Below the pieces are notes generated by a model. The model was given only the letters and a program-made list of their open reading frames with translations, made no database searches and was not told where the DNA came from. Made by a program: the position numbers and the translations under genes. From positions 69,239,227 to 69,303,226 of the forward strand of contig NC_081556.1 in the NCBI RefSeq assembly GCF_963082655.1: a stretch of 64,000 nucleotides of DNA. The letters run 5' to 3'. The stretch is from Stomoxys calcitrans. Lineage: Eukaryota > Arthropoda > Insecta > Diptera > Muscidae. Position 1 is the stretch's first letter, and every line of letters begins with the position of its first letter. Below, one piece after another: positions 1 to 11,656 of the stretch.

Positions 1-804
1 CTCAAGAATGTGTTTAAAAATTTAATTTATTAACAAGGCACTCATTTTAAATCCTTTGTAAAAGTTTTTTTTTAACATACTGAGAGAAACACTCACACAC
101 CAACAGTCCCATGCTTCATACAAATCCATAACTGTCTTCAGTGCTCGCATATCTCTGGTTTAAGGAATACAAATGGCGTTGCTTTGCAACAGCTCATCCT
201 GGTTATTCCTTCATAGAAATATGACTATGCCTGCATATACATACATACAAATATGAAAGCGTGTGCTTTTGTAGGGGTTCATAAATTTATTCACATACAA
301 ACCCACATCTCCATTTCTATATTTTCTGCAAACTGCTCTATTCGCATTTATCTACCTATTCACTGGATTGAATATGTGTGAGAAAAGTTCTGCGCTTGTG
401 TGTGCATCTGCGTGTATGTTGGAATGCGTGCTGTGGAAGGCGAATGTGGTTTCCTGGCGGTTGTTTTTCTGTCCACTTCCTGTGTCCGCCAGCCAAGTAA
501 TAAATTATAATGTTTTATCATGTGCTCACATAAAAATTTCATAGTATTTTTTTTCATCTTTCGCTCAGTTATGAAAAATGTTTGGCGTGTTTCCTCACTT
601 GGGTGGAATTTAAATATACATGACGCTCAAAGTATGTAAATTAAGATAAGTTTTAAAGTCCTTAATTGTAAATTTCCTCGTAAAACTATTGAAAAGAAAA
701 CGTGTTCAAGAAAAGCAATCGGCCAGTTTTCAATTGAGAAATATTTGAGTATAGCGTTGTTCGGAGATATAGGCGAGTTTGAGTGCATCCCTTTAACTTT
801 GAAT
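1..804. other. No gene recognised; AT-rich flank
   Basis: AT-rich sequence with short CATA/CACA runs (about 235-260 and 400-425). Only short open frames are present, none with a recognisable domain, and I see no match to the repeat families found elsewhere in the window. It may be unique intergenic DNA or an old decayed repeat. Confidence 0.4.
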
Positions 805-806
805 TA

Positions 807-1028
807 GGGTTGCCCAAAATGTAATTGCGGATTTTTTAAAAGAAAGTAAATGCATTTTTAATAAAACTTAGAATGAACTTTAATCGAATATACTTTTTTT
901 CTAAAGCAAGCTAAATGTAACAGCTGATAACTGACAGAAGAAAGAATGCAATTACAGAGTCACAAGCTGTGAAAAAATTTGTCAACGCCGACTATATGAA
1001 AAACCCACAATTACTTTTTGGGCAACAC
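807..1028. mobile_element. mariner MITE (internally deleted)
   Basis: The left end reads GGGTTGCCCAAAATGTAATT and the right end AATTACTTTTTGGGCAAC, which are inverted copies of the termini of the mariner at 15138-16098. A TA (805-806) precedes the left end. Only the two ends survive, joined around a shared block (CAGCTGATAACTGACAG); all transposase coding sequence is gone. The closest relatives are the copies at 19630-19866 and 58309-58455, so this is a multicopy deletion derivative that would depend on transposase from elsewhere. Confidence 0.85.
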
Positions 1029-1239
1029 ATCTTCCCTACAAGGCGTTCTTCTTCTTACATTATTTAACATTAACTTACACCATTATCGATTTAAAATTGC
1101 ATCTTCGACATAAATAGAAAGAATACAACAGAGTCTCGAAGCATGAAACATGTTGTGGGAACGAAAGGTATTTTTAACCCTTAGACTACATCCTTGGTAC
1201 ATTTGTACGAATTCTGACTTTCAATCCAATTTGTGTATA

Positions 1240-3379
1240 TCTTATATATAAAAATCAATTTGTGTTTGTTTGTATGTGTGTTTGTGTGTTCCTTATAGAC
1301 TCAGAACCAGCTGAACCGATTTTCTTGAAATTTTCACAGATGGTGCATAATGATACCGTGGTGAAATTAGAGTACTAAATTTTTTGATATCTGAAGGGGG
1401 GCGGACCCTCCCCCTTACCCTAATTTTCGGAAACGCCAGATCTCGGAGATGGGTGGTGCCATTTAAGCGAAATTTTGTGTGCTCTCATATAGTACCCTAA
1501 AAATAAAGATTTGGTATTCAAATTTCTGATGGGGTACCTAGGGGGGCCGCCCCACCCTAAAACCTACCAAACATATATTTAGACCAATCACGACAATATG
1601 GGTCTCAAATGAAAAGTATTAAGGATAAGAAAAGGTATCTGATATCCATTTGAAGAACCAAGTCCTAGGGGGACCACCCAAAGCCCCAAAACACCCCTAA
1701 ATCGGACATATTTACCGACCATGGCAATATAAGACTCAAATGAAAGGTATTTGCGAGTAGAATACGAATCTGATATCCAAATGTGAGACCACGTTTCTAG
1801 GGGTCCATCCCTTCCCCAAAAAACACCCTCCAAACAGGACTTATTTACTGACCACGGGAATATGGGGCTTAAATAAAAGGTATTTGAGTGTAGAATTCGA
1901 ATCTGATATCCAAATATGAGACCAAGTGTTTTGGGGGGCCGCCTCTCCCCAAAAACCTCCCCAAAGGGGACAAATTTACGACCATAGCCACATGGGGCTC
2001 AAATGAAAGGTTATTGGGAGTAAAGCACAAATCTGATATCAATATTCGGGAAAGGTGTCTATGGGGCCACCCCACAACACCACCCAACCCCCAAAACACC
2101 CCTAAATTGGACATATTTACCGATCATGGCAATATGGGACTCTAATGAAAGGTATTTGCGAGTAGAATACGAATCTGATATCCAAATGTGGGACCACGTT
2201 TCTGGGGGGTGGACCCCTTCCCCAAAACACCCCCCAAACAGGACTTATTTACTGACCATGGGAATATGGGGCTTAAATAAAAGGTATTTGAGTGTAGAAG
2301 GATCTCCCCAAAAACATCTCCCAAAGGGGACAAATTTACGACCATAGCCACATGGGGCTTAAATGAAAGATCTTTGGGAGTAAAGAACGAATCTGATATC
2401 AATATTTGGGAAAAGTGTCTATGGGGCCACCCCACCCCCACAACACCACCCAAATAGGAAGTATTTGCTGACTTTTGCAATATGAAGCTCAAATAAAAGG
2501 GTTTTTAGAGTGGAACACTAATTCGATAGATATTTTCAAGGCCAACTCACTGAGTGGCCGCCCATCCCCCAAAATACCCCAAGCCGGTCACGTTTGCTGA
2601 CTATGGAAATATGGGGCTCAAATTAAAGATATTTGGGAGTAGACCACGTATCTGATATCAACATTAAGGACCAACTGTCTGTCTCCCAAATAGGGAGGTA
2701 GAGCAAGAATTGATACCCACTTTCGGGACAAATTTTCGGGGGTCAACCCTTTTCCCAAAATACCCCACAAGCAGCAATTTTTAAGTGACCACCGCAAAAT
2801 AGGGCTCAAATAAAGGTATTTGGGAGTAGAATACGAATTGGATATCCAAATTTGAGACCATGTATTTAGGGAATCAACCCTTCCCCAAGCATCTCCCAAA
2901 GGGGAAAAAATTTTCTACCATGCCAATATGTGGTATTTAAGATTAGAAAACGAATTTGATAACCTATTTTGGGCCATGTGTTTGGGGGACGTCTCATCGT
3001 GTAAACTCCCCTAAACCAATGGCAATATGCGGTTTAAATAAATGGTTTTTGAAAGAAGAGCACGATGCTGATATTTTTACACGGCAAAGTGCCTGGGGGA
3101 TCACTTCTCCCCCCAAAAACACCCCTAAATCAGATATCATGAGAGTAGCGGGCTGAAATAAAGTATTTTAAGAATGGAGAACACTTTACATCCAAACTTA
3201 AATTCGTAGACCAATAAAGATCATATAGGATTCGGACAAAGGCACTTATATTGTTAAATTGTTAGTCAAGCGATATACTATTTTCGTAGCATGGTATTTC
3301 ACTAAAAGCTCTTTAATCGTCGAAAATAAATATTCCAAGGATACTTTTGTTCCTGTAAAGTAAAAGAAGGCACAGCGCA
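1240..3379 (+). mobile_element. Non-autonomous Helitron, 3' end clipped
   Basis: It begins with TC after an A (TCTTATATATAAAAATCAAT) and is collinear with the complete copy at 57167-59368 through the 5' block, the internal repeats and a shared 3' domain ending GTAAAAGAAGG. It stops at about 3379, before the GC-rich hairpin and CTAG terminus present in the other copy, so the 3' end is lost. Penelope-derived sequence follows directly. No Rep/helicase coding region is visible, so it is non-autonomous. Short open frames inside are by-products of the repeats. Confidence 0.8.
1588..2830 (+). repeat. ~131-bp tandem repeat array inside Helitron
   Basis: About ten diverged units each contain a variant of AATATGGGACTCAAATGAAA followed by AATCTGATATCCAAATGTGG and a C-rich block (CCCCAAAACACCCC). 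Unit starts lie near 1596, 1725, 1859, 1990, 2131, 2263, 2350, 2479, 2609 and 2795, giving a typical spacing of about 131 bp with some shortened units. The array recurs in the copy at 57167-59368. The repeats explain the many overlapping frames translating to Trp/Gly/Pro-rich peptides. Confidence 0.85.
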
Positions 3380-3389
3380 TTTTAGTACC

Positions 3390-4480
3390 AGTTTAGTTTT
3401 AACTTGTTTTCCAGTCTATAAACCATGGTGTCCAGATATTGTAGTTTGTTCTCGCTATTGTGTTCCATTGTAAACTGGATTTGTTTGTCAAATGAATTCA
3501 GTTTCCGTTTTCTTAATCACGCAGAAAATTTCATTTACATATTCCGTCAATAGTCATGGTTTTTTTTCTTAATTGTTCTTAATTGTCACACCTAGCAATT
3601 TCTCCATTATGATGTCTGCAATCATCGATGATACTGGGTATCCCATTGGCAGTCCTTTCCTTTGCTTAACTATACTATTAATGTGTGAAAAACCTGGAGT
3701 CCTTTGTGCACAATGTAAGCTTCTCTGTGAATATAACCATTGGGATCTTGGTATACTTTTCCACGGAAGTCCACTTCTCTTTTATCACCCTAATAGCTAA
3801 ATTTTCTGGTACGCTTGGAAATAGGGAGATAACATCAAATGAAAAGAGTATCTCTGTATTGTCGGCAGTTTGATCGTTGACCCTGTTTCTAAACTGGATT
3901 CTATCCTTAATGTTATACTGTGAATCCGTTGTCAAGTTGTTTAATATGTCAGTCAAATATTTAGTCAGTCCATAAGTGGGAGAATTCATGGATGAGCAGA
4001 AAGGTCTTAGGGGCATTCTTTCTTTGTGGATTTTCGGTAGTCCATATATCTTAGGTTTCGTGGCTTGTGAGTCTGTTTATTGAACCATGGTCAAAATATA
4101 TAGGTTGAATAATTTTTCCACGATTGTATTATTTTTGGCCTGAATCCCTGAAGTTGGGTCCCCTTTCAGTCGCCGATAGGTGCATATATCACCTAAAATC
4201 GATTTCATCTTCGTGTCGTAGTCATCCTATTCCATTGCCACAGTTTTCCTCTTTTGTGCAGCGCATAGTATCAAAATATCCTTGTTTTCCTTTAAGAATT
4301 TCTTTGTTTCATCTGGTGAATCAAGCAGCTTATCACGTCTGTCTGGCTTTGTTTTCTGTGGTCATCTACTGATATAAGCCATTTTATGCCCGAGTTTTCT
4401 TGTGGCTCTTTACTCTCCCATGTTTGGACACAATCTTCTCCCTAGGCAATTACTTTGAATAGGGGGAACGTATGTTTTGT
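3390..4480 (-). pseudogene. Penelope-like element reverse transcriptase relic
   Basis: Minus-strand translation gives, in order, FLKENKDILIL, YDTKMKSILGD, PKIYGLPKIHKERMPLRPF, SFDVISLFPSVP, KGLPMGYPVSSMIADIIMEKLL and LQYLDTMVY. This is the diagnostic motif order of Penelope-like RTs. The longest intact stretch is 3678-4016 (112 aa). The YxDD catalytic box reads Y-V-N-E (complement of about 3530-3541), so both catalytic aspartates are replaced. There are frameshifts and stops around 4255, 4080 and 3560. No GIY-YIG endonuclease region is visible. The 5' part lies toward 4480 and the element ends against the Helitron at about 3380-3390. Clearly dead. Confidence 0.85.
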
Positions 4481-5525
4481 TGTTGGAAGAGAATAGTTGG
4501 GATCTAAAAAGAGTAACCACTCAACATTGGTTAGTGTAGTCGTGTTGGTTTTTATACATACATAATTTTATTTTGATACATCTTAAATATTGATCCTACA
4601 TAAACCGATCTTCTTGAGTTTCGGAAGGGTGCTAATCTCATCCCATATATGTGAAATTTTTCACTAGATGATTCCTATATGACTTTTTTCGTTCGTTCCT
4701 ATGCCACTCACACCCATTACGTAGGGATACGTATACCCCATAGTCTGAACTTTGTATGGTTAGTGCAATACTGGCTACATAAATTTCACAGCCAGCTAAA
4801 CACTAGAGTTAGATCAACATACACATTCCGTCTAAAAAACATATGAGTAGATGCTACACAACATCATTCATTGGTGACTGGTTTTGCTAAACTCGTGAAC
4901 GATAAACCCACATGATGTTGTATTTCAAAACTACTGAAGACCGAGATATTGAAGATAGAGTAAAACGAACAAGTTGCTATTGAATAGATAATTTTAAAAA
5001 ACAACCACCATTCAGTGCTTGGAAGTATTTTTATATCGAAATCATTTCCGCTACAGTGAGATATGTATGAGAAATTAGTCGCTGTATATGAAAGCGTGTC
5101 GTTGTCATTTTCAATAGATGAACTGATCACACTAATCGTTTGCAAACATTCAGTGAATTATTTTTGCCGAGTTCGTTACGAATTCGGTCAGAATCTCTGC
5201 ACAATGCATACACATAGATTCTGATTCCGAATGCATACATAGAAAAAAGTTTTCTGAAAATAGCAAACACAGTCTGCTGAATATTAGGAGTTAAATGTGC
5301 TGCTATTGTTGCATTAGTTCTCCAATTTCAGAGCAGTATGCTTACTGCTGAAAGATCTGTTGTTTGCTGAAAATGACTGCTGCTTAATTGCGAATGGGAT
5401 ATTAGAAAAAAAAAAAAAAAATACAAATGTTAATGTGTGCCTCAGTGAATGTTTATAATCCCCACTGAATGTATACTTTCCATAATCTTTTTTCTTTAAA
5501 TTTACACATTAGTAGAGCAATAACA
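4481..5525. other. No gene; faint HINE crumbs and CAGCA-rich repeat
   Basis: Around 4600-4740 there are short matches to HINE internal sequence (ACATAAACCGATCTTCTTGA). From about 5270 to 5400 the sequence is rich in CTGCTG/GCTGAAA words that resume at about 7370-7530 beyond the next HINE, suggesting one older repeat split by that insertion. An A-tract lies at 5405-5420. No convincing coding sequence. Confidence 0.5.
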
Positions 5526-6418
5526 AACAAGTAAAAGCGTGCTAAGTTCGGCCGGGCCGAATCTTATATACCCTCCACCATGGATCGCATTTGTCGAGTT
5601 CTTTTCCCGGCATCTCTTTTTAGGCAAAACGGGATATAAGAAAAGATTTGCTCTGCTATTAGAGCGATATCAAGATATGGTCCGGTTTGGACCACAATTA
5701 AATTATATGTTGGAGACCTGTGTAAAATGTCAGCCAATTCGAATAAGAATTGCGCCCTTTGTGGGCTCAAGAAGTAAAATAGAGAGATCGATTTATATGG
5801 GAGCTGTATCGGCCTATAGACCAATTCAGACCATAATAAACACGTATGTTAATGGTCATGAGAGAATCCGTCGTACAAAATTTCAGGCAAATCGGATAAT
5901 AATTGCTACCTCTAGAGGCTCCAGAAGTCAAGATCCCAGATCAGTTTATATGGCAGCTATATCAGGTTATGAACCGACTTGTACTTTATTTGACATAGTT
6001 GTTGAAAGTAACAATAAAAAACGTCTTGCGAAATTTCAGCCAAATCGGATAGAAATTGAGCCCTCTAGAAGCTCAAGAAGTCAAGTCCCCAGATCTGTTT
6101 ATATGACAGCTATATCAGGTTATGAACCGATTTGAACCATATTTGGCACAGTTGTTGGATATCATAACAGAACACGTCGTGCAAAATTTCATTCCAATCG
6201 GATAAGAATTGCGTACTCTAGAGGCTCAAGAAGTCAAGACCCAAGATCGGTTTATATGGCAGCTACATCAGGTTATGGACCGATTTAAAGCATACTTGGC
6301 ACACTTGTTGGATATTATAACAAAACACGTCGTGCAAAAGTTCATCCCAATCGGATAAGAATTGCGCACTCTAGAGGCTCAAGAAGTCATGACCCAAGAT
6401 ATGTTTATGTGGCAGCTA

Positions 6419-7024
6419 AAGGGTGATTTTTTTGAGGTTAGGATTTTCATGCATTAGTATTTGACAGATCACGTGGGATTTCAGACATGGTGTCAAAGAG
6501 AAAGATGCTCAGTATGCTTTGACATTTCATCATGAATAGACTTACTAACGAGCAACGCTTGCAAATCATTGAATTTTATTACCAAAATCAGTGTTCGGTT
6601 CGAAATGTGTTCATTCACCGTAACGTTGCGTCTAACAGCATCTTTGAAAAAATACGGTCCAATGATTCCACCAGCGTACAAACCACACCAAACAGTGCAT
6701 TTTTCTGGATGCATGGGCAGTTCTTGAACGGCTTCTGGTTGCTCTTCACTCCAAATGCGGCAATTTTGCTTATTTACGTAGCCATTCAACCAGAAATGAG
6801 CCTCATTGCTGAACAAAATTTGTCAAAATTTGAACACATTTCGAACCGAACACTGATTTTGGTAATAAAATTCAATGATTTGCAAGCGTTGCTCGTTAGT
6901 AAGTCTATTCATGATGAAATGTCAAAGCATACTGAGCATCTTTCTCTTTGACACCATGTCTGAAATCCCACGTGATCTGTCAAATACTAATGCATGAAAA
7001 TCCTAACCTCAAAAAATCACCCTT
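6419..7024. mobile_element. Palindromic mariner-like foldback element
   Basis: The outer arms 6419-6613 and 6831-7024 are near-perfect reverse complements (about 194 bp, one 1-nt indel noticed), starting AAGGGTGATTTTTTTGAGGT. TA dinucleotides flank both ends (6417-6418, 7025-7026), the Tc1/mariner target signature. Each arm contains the 5' end of a transposase gene (MNRLTNEQRLQIIEFYYQN), so the right end looks replaced by an inverted copy of the 5' part. Removing the insert restores a normal HINE sentence (GGCAGCTATATCAAAACATG). Confidence 0.88.
6493..6816 (-). pseudogene. Tc1/mariner-type transposase fragment
   Basis: A 107-residue minus-strand frame containing SNEAHFWLNGYVNKQNCRIW and HPEKCTVWCGLYAGGIIGPY, characteristic of a mariner-like transposase group common in insects. 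Only the part around the first catalytic region is present; the second and third catalytic acidic residues are absent. The C-terminal third of the frame runs into the inverted left arm, so those residues (ISNRTLILVIKF onward) are antisense of the N-terminal coding region rather than real protein. Relatives lie at 25296-25660 and 29991-30760. Confidence 0.75.
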
Positions 7025-7312
7025 TATATCAAAACATGGACCGATATGGCCCATTTACAATACCAACCGACCTACACTAATAAGAAGTATTTGTGAAGAA
7101 ATTTCAAGTGGCTAGCTTTACTCCTTCGGAAGTTAGCGTGCTTTCAACAGACAGACGGACGGACAGACGGACGGACATGGCTAGATCGACATAAAATTTC
7201 ACGACGATCAAGAATATATATACTTTATGGGGTCTCAGACGAATATTTCGAGTAGTTACAAACAGAATGACGAAATTAGTATACCCCCCCCATCTTATGG
7301 TGGAGGGTATAA

Positions 7313-8577
7313 AAAATACGAGTGATGAATAATCAAAACAAGTAATAGGAAAACTTAAAAAGTAGCTTAACTTTTTTTCACCAGATTTTTGTACTTAAAA
7401 CAGCAGTTTTTGTTTGCTGATTTAGCTGACCAAAATGTTTGCTAATACAGCAGCTCTATGTTCGCTGAAACAGCAATAATGTCTGTTTTCCCATTTTCAG
7501 AAGACAAAAATTGCTGTTTTTTTGTTGATTTGAATAACAAATTTGGTTGACTGGTACCAAGACCGTAACGAAAGTTGTATGGGAGGTTTACACCGTCTCT
7601 TAAAGGTTTTGTCAGGGGAAATTCGGAATGAATCATGTAAAATTCAGAGAGAATTTTTGAAATTAGTCAGATATTTCTGATATTCTAAAAGAATTTCGTA
7701 CAAAACTCTAAAAAATCATTCGAAAGTTACCAGAATAATGTGAGACTCCCCTGATGCTTGACTCGAAACGGTGAACATTGTTGGACGTTGAATCCGAAAA
7801 TCTGAACATTCTTTTTTATTTCTCTGATAATTTTCTGAAATTCATCCGATAGTCTCTTAATTTTCGTACAATTTGCCGAATATTTTTAGAAGTTTTTATT
7901 ATAATCAAGTAAAAACCTAGGACATTCTGAGTATTTTCGGATGTTTGTTTAGAAAATAATCCGAAAATATAAAAATTTTCCTTAAAAAAGAATTATTTTG
8001 TTATGGTTATTTTTTATTCAACAACGTTGTTTATTTACAATGGAATTTAGCAAATTGAAAAACGTTTTAAATTCTCGTGCACAAATCTCCTGATGTCGAT
8101 AATAAGGTTGAGCTTTTATTCGTTGTATCCAAAAATTTAAATTAAATTTAAGTATGTATATTGTAACTCATTTTGATTGGTTATAGTACTGACCACACAC
8201 ATCACTATTTTAATTAATTTTTACTTTTTTCACAAGAAAATTGCCAAATTTATGCTTATACGACTAAAAAAAGCAAAAAAAGGTAAATACAAATATACAA
8301 GTGTGAAAATGTGCAGAGATTCTGAAAAAACTTCTCGGAAATACGAAAAATACGAAACAACAAATTCCCTTGCGAGTATGTGGAGAATATTTGCAGATTT
8401 TCGGTACAGACAAAATCGATATACAAAAATTTTGCCGAAGTACGAAATGTGCAGAGATTCTGAAACAACTCTCAGCTTATGTTCGGGAATACGGAAAAAT
8501 ACTACCATAAAATAAATAACGTTTCGAGTATAAGCAGAATATTGCAACATCCAATTCAATTAACCTCGGCGGATTTT
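7313..8577. other. No gene; AT-rich, two partial repeats
   Basis: About 7370-7530 continues the CAGCA/GCTGA-rich repeat seen at 5270-5400. About 8307-8575 holds a diverged tandem duplication described separately. The frames present (for example 8177-8515) are Lys-rich by composition and match nothing I recognise. Confidence 0.45.
8311..8577. repeat. Diverged ~138-bp tandem duplication
   Basis: GTGCAGAGATTCTGAAA recurs at 8311 and 8449, and the following sequence (CGGAAATACGAAAAATAC versus CGGGAATACGGAAAAATAC) stays roughly alignable. Two old copies; no function inferred. Confidence 0.6.
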
Positions 8578-9762
8578 TATACCCACCACCGAAGGATGGG
8601 GGTATATTCATTTTGTCATTCCGTTTGCAACACATCGAAATATCCATTTCCGACCCTATAAAGTATATATATTCTTGATCAGCGTAAAAATCTGTTGAAA
8701 TCACGCTACAGTCTTCAAAAATACAGATATTGAGCTCAAACTTTGCACAGATTCTATTTTTGTCCATAAGCTGGTTAAGTTCGAAGATGGGCTATATCGG
8801 ACTATATCTTGATATAGCCCCCATATAAACCGATCAGCCGATTTAGGGTCTTAGGCCCATAAAAGCCACATTTATTATACGATTTTGCTGAAAATTGGAA
8901 CAGTGAGTTGTGATAAGCAATTTGACATCCTTCGTCAATTTGGCCCAGATCGGTTCAGATTTCGATATAGCTGCCGTATAGACCTGATTTAGGGTTTTAT
9001 GCCCATAAAAGCCATATTTATTACCCGATTTTATTGAAATTTGGGACAATGAGTAGAGTTAGGACCTTCGTCATCATTTATCAATTTGGCTCAGATCGGT
9101 CCAGATTTGGATACAGCTGCCATATAGACCGATCTCTCGACTAAAGGTTTTGGGCCCATAAAAGGCGCATTTATTGTTCGATGTGGCCGAAATTGGGGAC
9201 AGTGGGTTAAATTAAGCCCTTCAATATACTTCTGCAATATGGCACAGATCGGTTCAGATTTGGATTTAGCTGCCATATAGCCCGATCTCTCGATCTAAGG
9301 TTTTGGGGTCATAAAAGGCGCGTTTATTGTCCGATGACGCCGAAATTTGGGACGGTGAGTTGTGTTAGGCCCTTCGATATCCTTTTTAAATTTGATCCAG
9401 ATGCGTCCAGATCTGCCATATAGACCGATATCCCGATTTATAGTCTTGTTCCCATAAAGTCGCATTTATAATCCGATTTCACTTAAATTTTACACAGTGA
9501 CTTATGCTAAGCATTTCGACATCCGTTTAGTACATGGTACAAATCGGTTTAATTTTAGATATAGCTACTTAAAAGACCAATATTTTGTTATACGCAATTG
9601 AAAAATGACTTGTACTTATAAGTATTTGGTCCAAATGGGAACATATTTCGATATAGGTGCTATGGGGCATAAGGTATGCATTTTTCACCGGATACATATA
9701 TACCCGAGGTGGTGGGTATCCAAAGTTCGGCCCGGCCGAACTTAACGCCTTTTTACTAGTTT
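8578..9762 (+). mobile_element. HINE/DINE-1-like element (family 2), full length
   Basis: Starts TATACCCACCACCGAAGGAT and ends at the hairpin TTCGGCCCGGCCGAAC followed by TTAACGCCTTTTTACTAGTT. The interior is ~150-bp repeats (GATATAGCTGCCATATAGAC, CATAAAAGGCGCATTTATTG). Family 2 differs from family 1 in its ends (CACCACC for CTCCACC; AACGCC for AGCACG) and core sequence. The GTCY stretch is lost here. From 8663 onward it belongs to tandem-duplication unit 1. Confidence 0.8.
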
Positions 9763-9878
9763 CAGATGGATTATTAAACAATCCGTATTTATACCAACAA
9801 ACAACAAACAATCCGTATTTAGACTGGCACAGGCATGCCAAATTATAAGAAGATTGGGCGAAAACGACCACCTGTTTT

Positions 9879-10440
9879 TATACCCTCCACCATAAGATGG
9901 GGGGTATACTAATTTCGTCATTCTGTTTGTAACTACTCGAAATATTCGTCTGAGACCCCATAAAGTATATATATTCTTGATCGTCGTGACATTTTATGTC
10001 GATCTAGCCATGTCCGTCCGTCTGTCCGTCCGTCCGTCCGTCTGTCTGTCGAAAGCACGCTAACTTCCGAAGGAGTAAAGCTAGCCACTTGAAATTTTGC
10101 ACAAATACTTCTTATTAGTGTAGGTCGGTTGGTATTGTAAATGGGCCATATCGGTCCATAACCTGATATAGCTACCATATAAACCGATCTTGGGTCTTGA
10201 CTTCTTGACCCTCTAGAGGGCGCAATTCTTATCCGATTGGAATGGAATTTCGCACGACGTGTTTTGTTATGATACCCAACAACTGTGCCAAGTATGGTTC
10301 AAATCGGTTTATATCCTGATATAGCTACCATATAATCCGATCTTGGGTCTTGACTTCTTGACCCTCTAGAGGGCACAATTCTTATCCGATTTGAATGAAT
10401 TTTTGCACGAAGTATTTCGTTATGATATCCAACAACTGAA
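9879..10440 (+). mobile_element. HINE family 1, 3'-truncated
   Basis: 5' end TATACCCTCCACCATAAGAT, then CGAAATATTCGTCTGAGACC, a GTCY run at about 10013-10050 and two internal repeats (ATAACCTGATATAGCTACCA). It breaks off near 10440 inside a repeat (ATATCCAACAACTG) and continues into family 3 sequence, so the 3' sub-terminal repeat and hairpin are missing. Confidence 0.75.
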
Positions 10441-11114
10441 GTTTTGTTACGTCGAATAATTGTCTTTAGAAAGCCTCCCCCCCTGGCTACGTCCCTGATA
10501 TGAGCTATATCTTATTCTATACCGATTTCTATGAAATTCACCAGTAATGTCGAGAGTCATAAAAACATCTTTCCTGCCGAATTTTTTGAGAATCGGTTAA
10601 CAAATAAGCACTTTATTGCAGTATTAGTCTAAATCTGACGAACGAATATATATGGGAGCTATATCTTAATCTGAACCGTTTTTGAGCAAACTTCTCAGAT
10701 ATTGTGGTAGATGTCGAGGAAAGCGTTGTGCAAAATTTTGTGAGAGCTATATCTAAATCTGAAACCATTTTCATGAAATTTACCAGTAATGTCGAAAGTC
10801 TAGAGAAAATCCTTTCTGGCAAATTTCGAGAGAATCGGTTAACATGTGACTATTTTATTGCATTATTACTGCAAATCGGACGAATATATATATGGGAGCT
10901 ATATCCAAATCTGAACCGAATTTTTCCCTTTTTCAATAGGCTTTGTCTCTAGGCTGAAAATCATGCCTATACCAAATTTTAAGACGATCGGATGAAAACT
11001 GCGACCTGTACCTTGTACATAAATTAACATGGACAGACAGACAGACAGACGGACATGGCTAAGCCGAATCAGAGTCTTCCTTCCCTGTACCATAGTAGTG
11101 GTGGAGTGTATAAA
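10441..11114 (+). mobile_element. HINE-related repeat, family 3
   Basis: Internal units carry ATATATGGGAGCTATATC and AGTAATGTCGAGAGTC. It then has GACAGACAGACAGACGGACA (the GTCY motif on the other strand) and ends with CTGTACCATAGTAGTGGTGG and GTATAAAA. The other copies (17722-17861, 24671-25031, 38133-38335) share this TACCATAGTAGTGG terminus. I treat it as a sister family; the left end is not intact. Confidence 0.6.
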
Positions 11115-11656
11115 ATGTATAAAACTCCCACTAGCTCCAAAGGCTAACCCACAAAACCATCAAGAAGGCATAGTTTCACAAGGTTATTATAGCGGTAGGT
11201 AGCTACCAAAATAAGCGTACTACTAGCAAAGGGCTCAAAAAGGAAGATTTAAACTAGTAGGATTCTGTATGACTTTTTCAAGCTCTTGGATATTCGTGGG
11301 ATTTTCAGATCGTTTGAAGAGGACAGTCAAAGTTTTTTGGCTACGAAGACGACGTTGTCATTATGGTGTATGACCGAGTGGCAAGATTGACCAATGGGCT
11401 TGATGTATCCCCCAAAACATAAAGTCTGTGCTATTCACCAGTATGAGTTAATTTGGTGTGCTCAGGTGTTCTCTCCCAGATCGGGTGAAGCTACCGCACT
11501 CATTGCAATGTCAGGACTGTGACGTCGCGCCGGACACATGACAGACTTACATTTGATTTGTGGGGATGTGTTATAGACGGTTGAGCACTTATTGTGGCAT
11601 TGCCCAGAAATTGCGGGGGTAGGTGCAGGATTATGGCTAAACGAACACCTTTTATG
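11115..11656 (+). pseudogene. LINE 3' end relic (C-terminal zinc finger)
   Basis: Near 11585 the plus strand reads TVEHLLWHCPEIAGVG, the H-x4-C half of the zinc knuckle ending ORF2 of many RNase H-bearing insect LINEs. The region upstream is too mutated to align by eye. The mariner that follows inserted into this LINE: the LINE flank ends TTTTATG at 11656, and in unit 2 the same LINE resumes at 16099 with TATGTCTAAATTG. Confidence 0.55.

Larger units (their letters stand above)
5526..7312 (-). mobile_element. HINE/DINE-1-like element (family 1), split by a transposon
   Basis: On the minus strand the element runs from TATACCCTCCACCATAAGAT (5' sub-terminal inverted repeat, about 7312) through a (GTCY)n stretch (about 7155-7178), ~155-bp internal repeats (AAACCGATCTTGGGTCTTG units), the inverted sub-terminal repeat and a 3' hairpin with arms AAGTTCGGCC-type, ending ...GCACGCTTTTACTTGTTT at about 5526. 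This order (sub-terminal inverted repeats, GTCY microsatellite, central tandem repeats, 3' hairpin) is what is described for DINE-1/HINE elements mobilised by Helentrons. A 606-bp element at 6419-7024 interrupts it at a TA. Confidence 0.8.

Noticed and set aside
1588..2899. Overlapping Trp/Gly/Pro-rich frames on both strands
   Set aside because: Created by the ~131-bp Helitron repeats, with no start, stop or codon signature of a gene.
5539..6135. 198-codon plus-strand frame
   Set aside because: Antisense reading through HINE repeats, with no domain, and the same phrases recur in other copies.
10000..10051. GTCC/GTCT run as a standalone functional microsatellite
   Set aside because: It is a fixed structural part of HINE elements and occurs at the same position in most copies.
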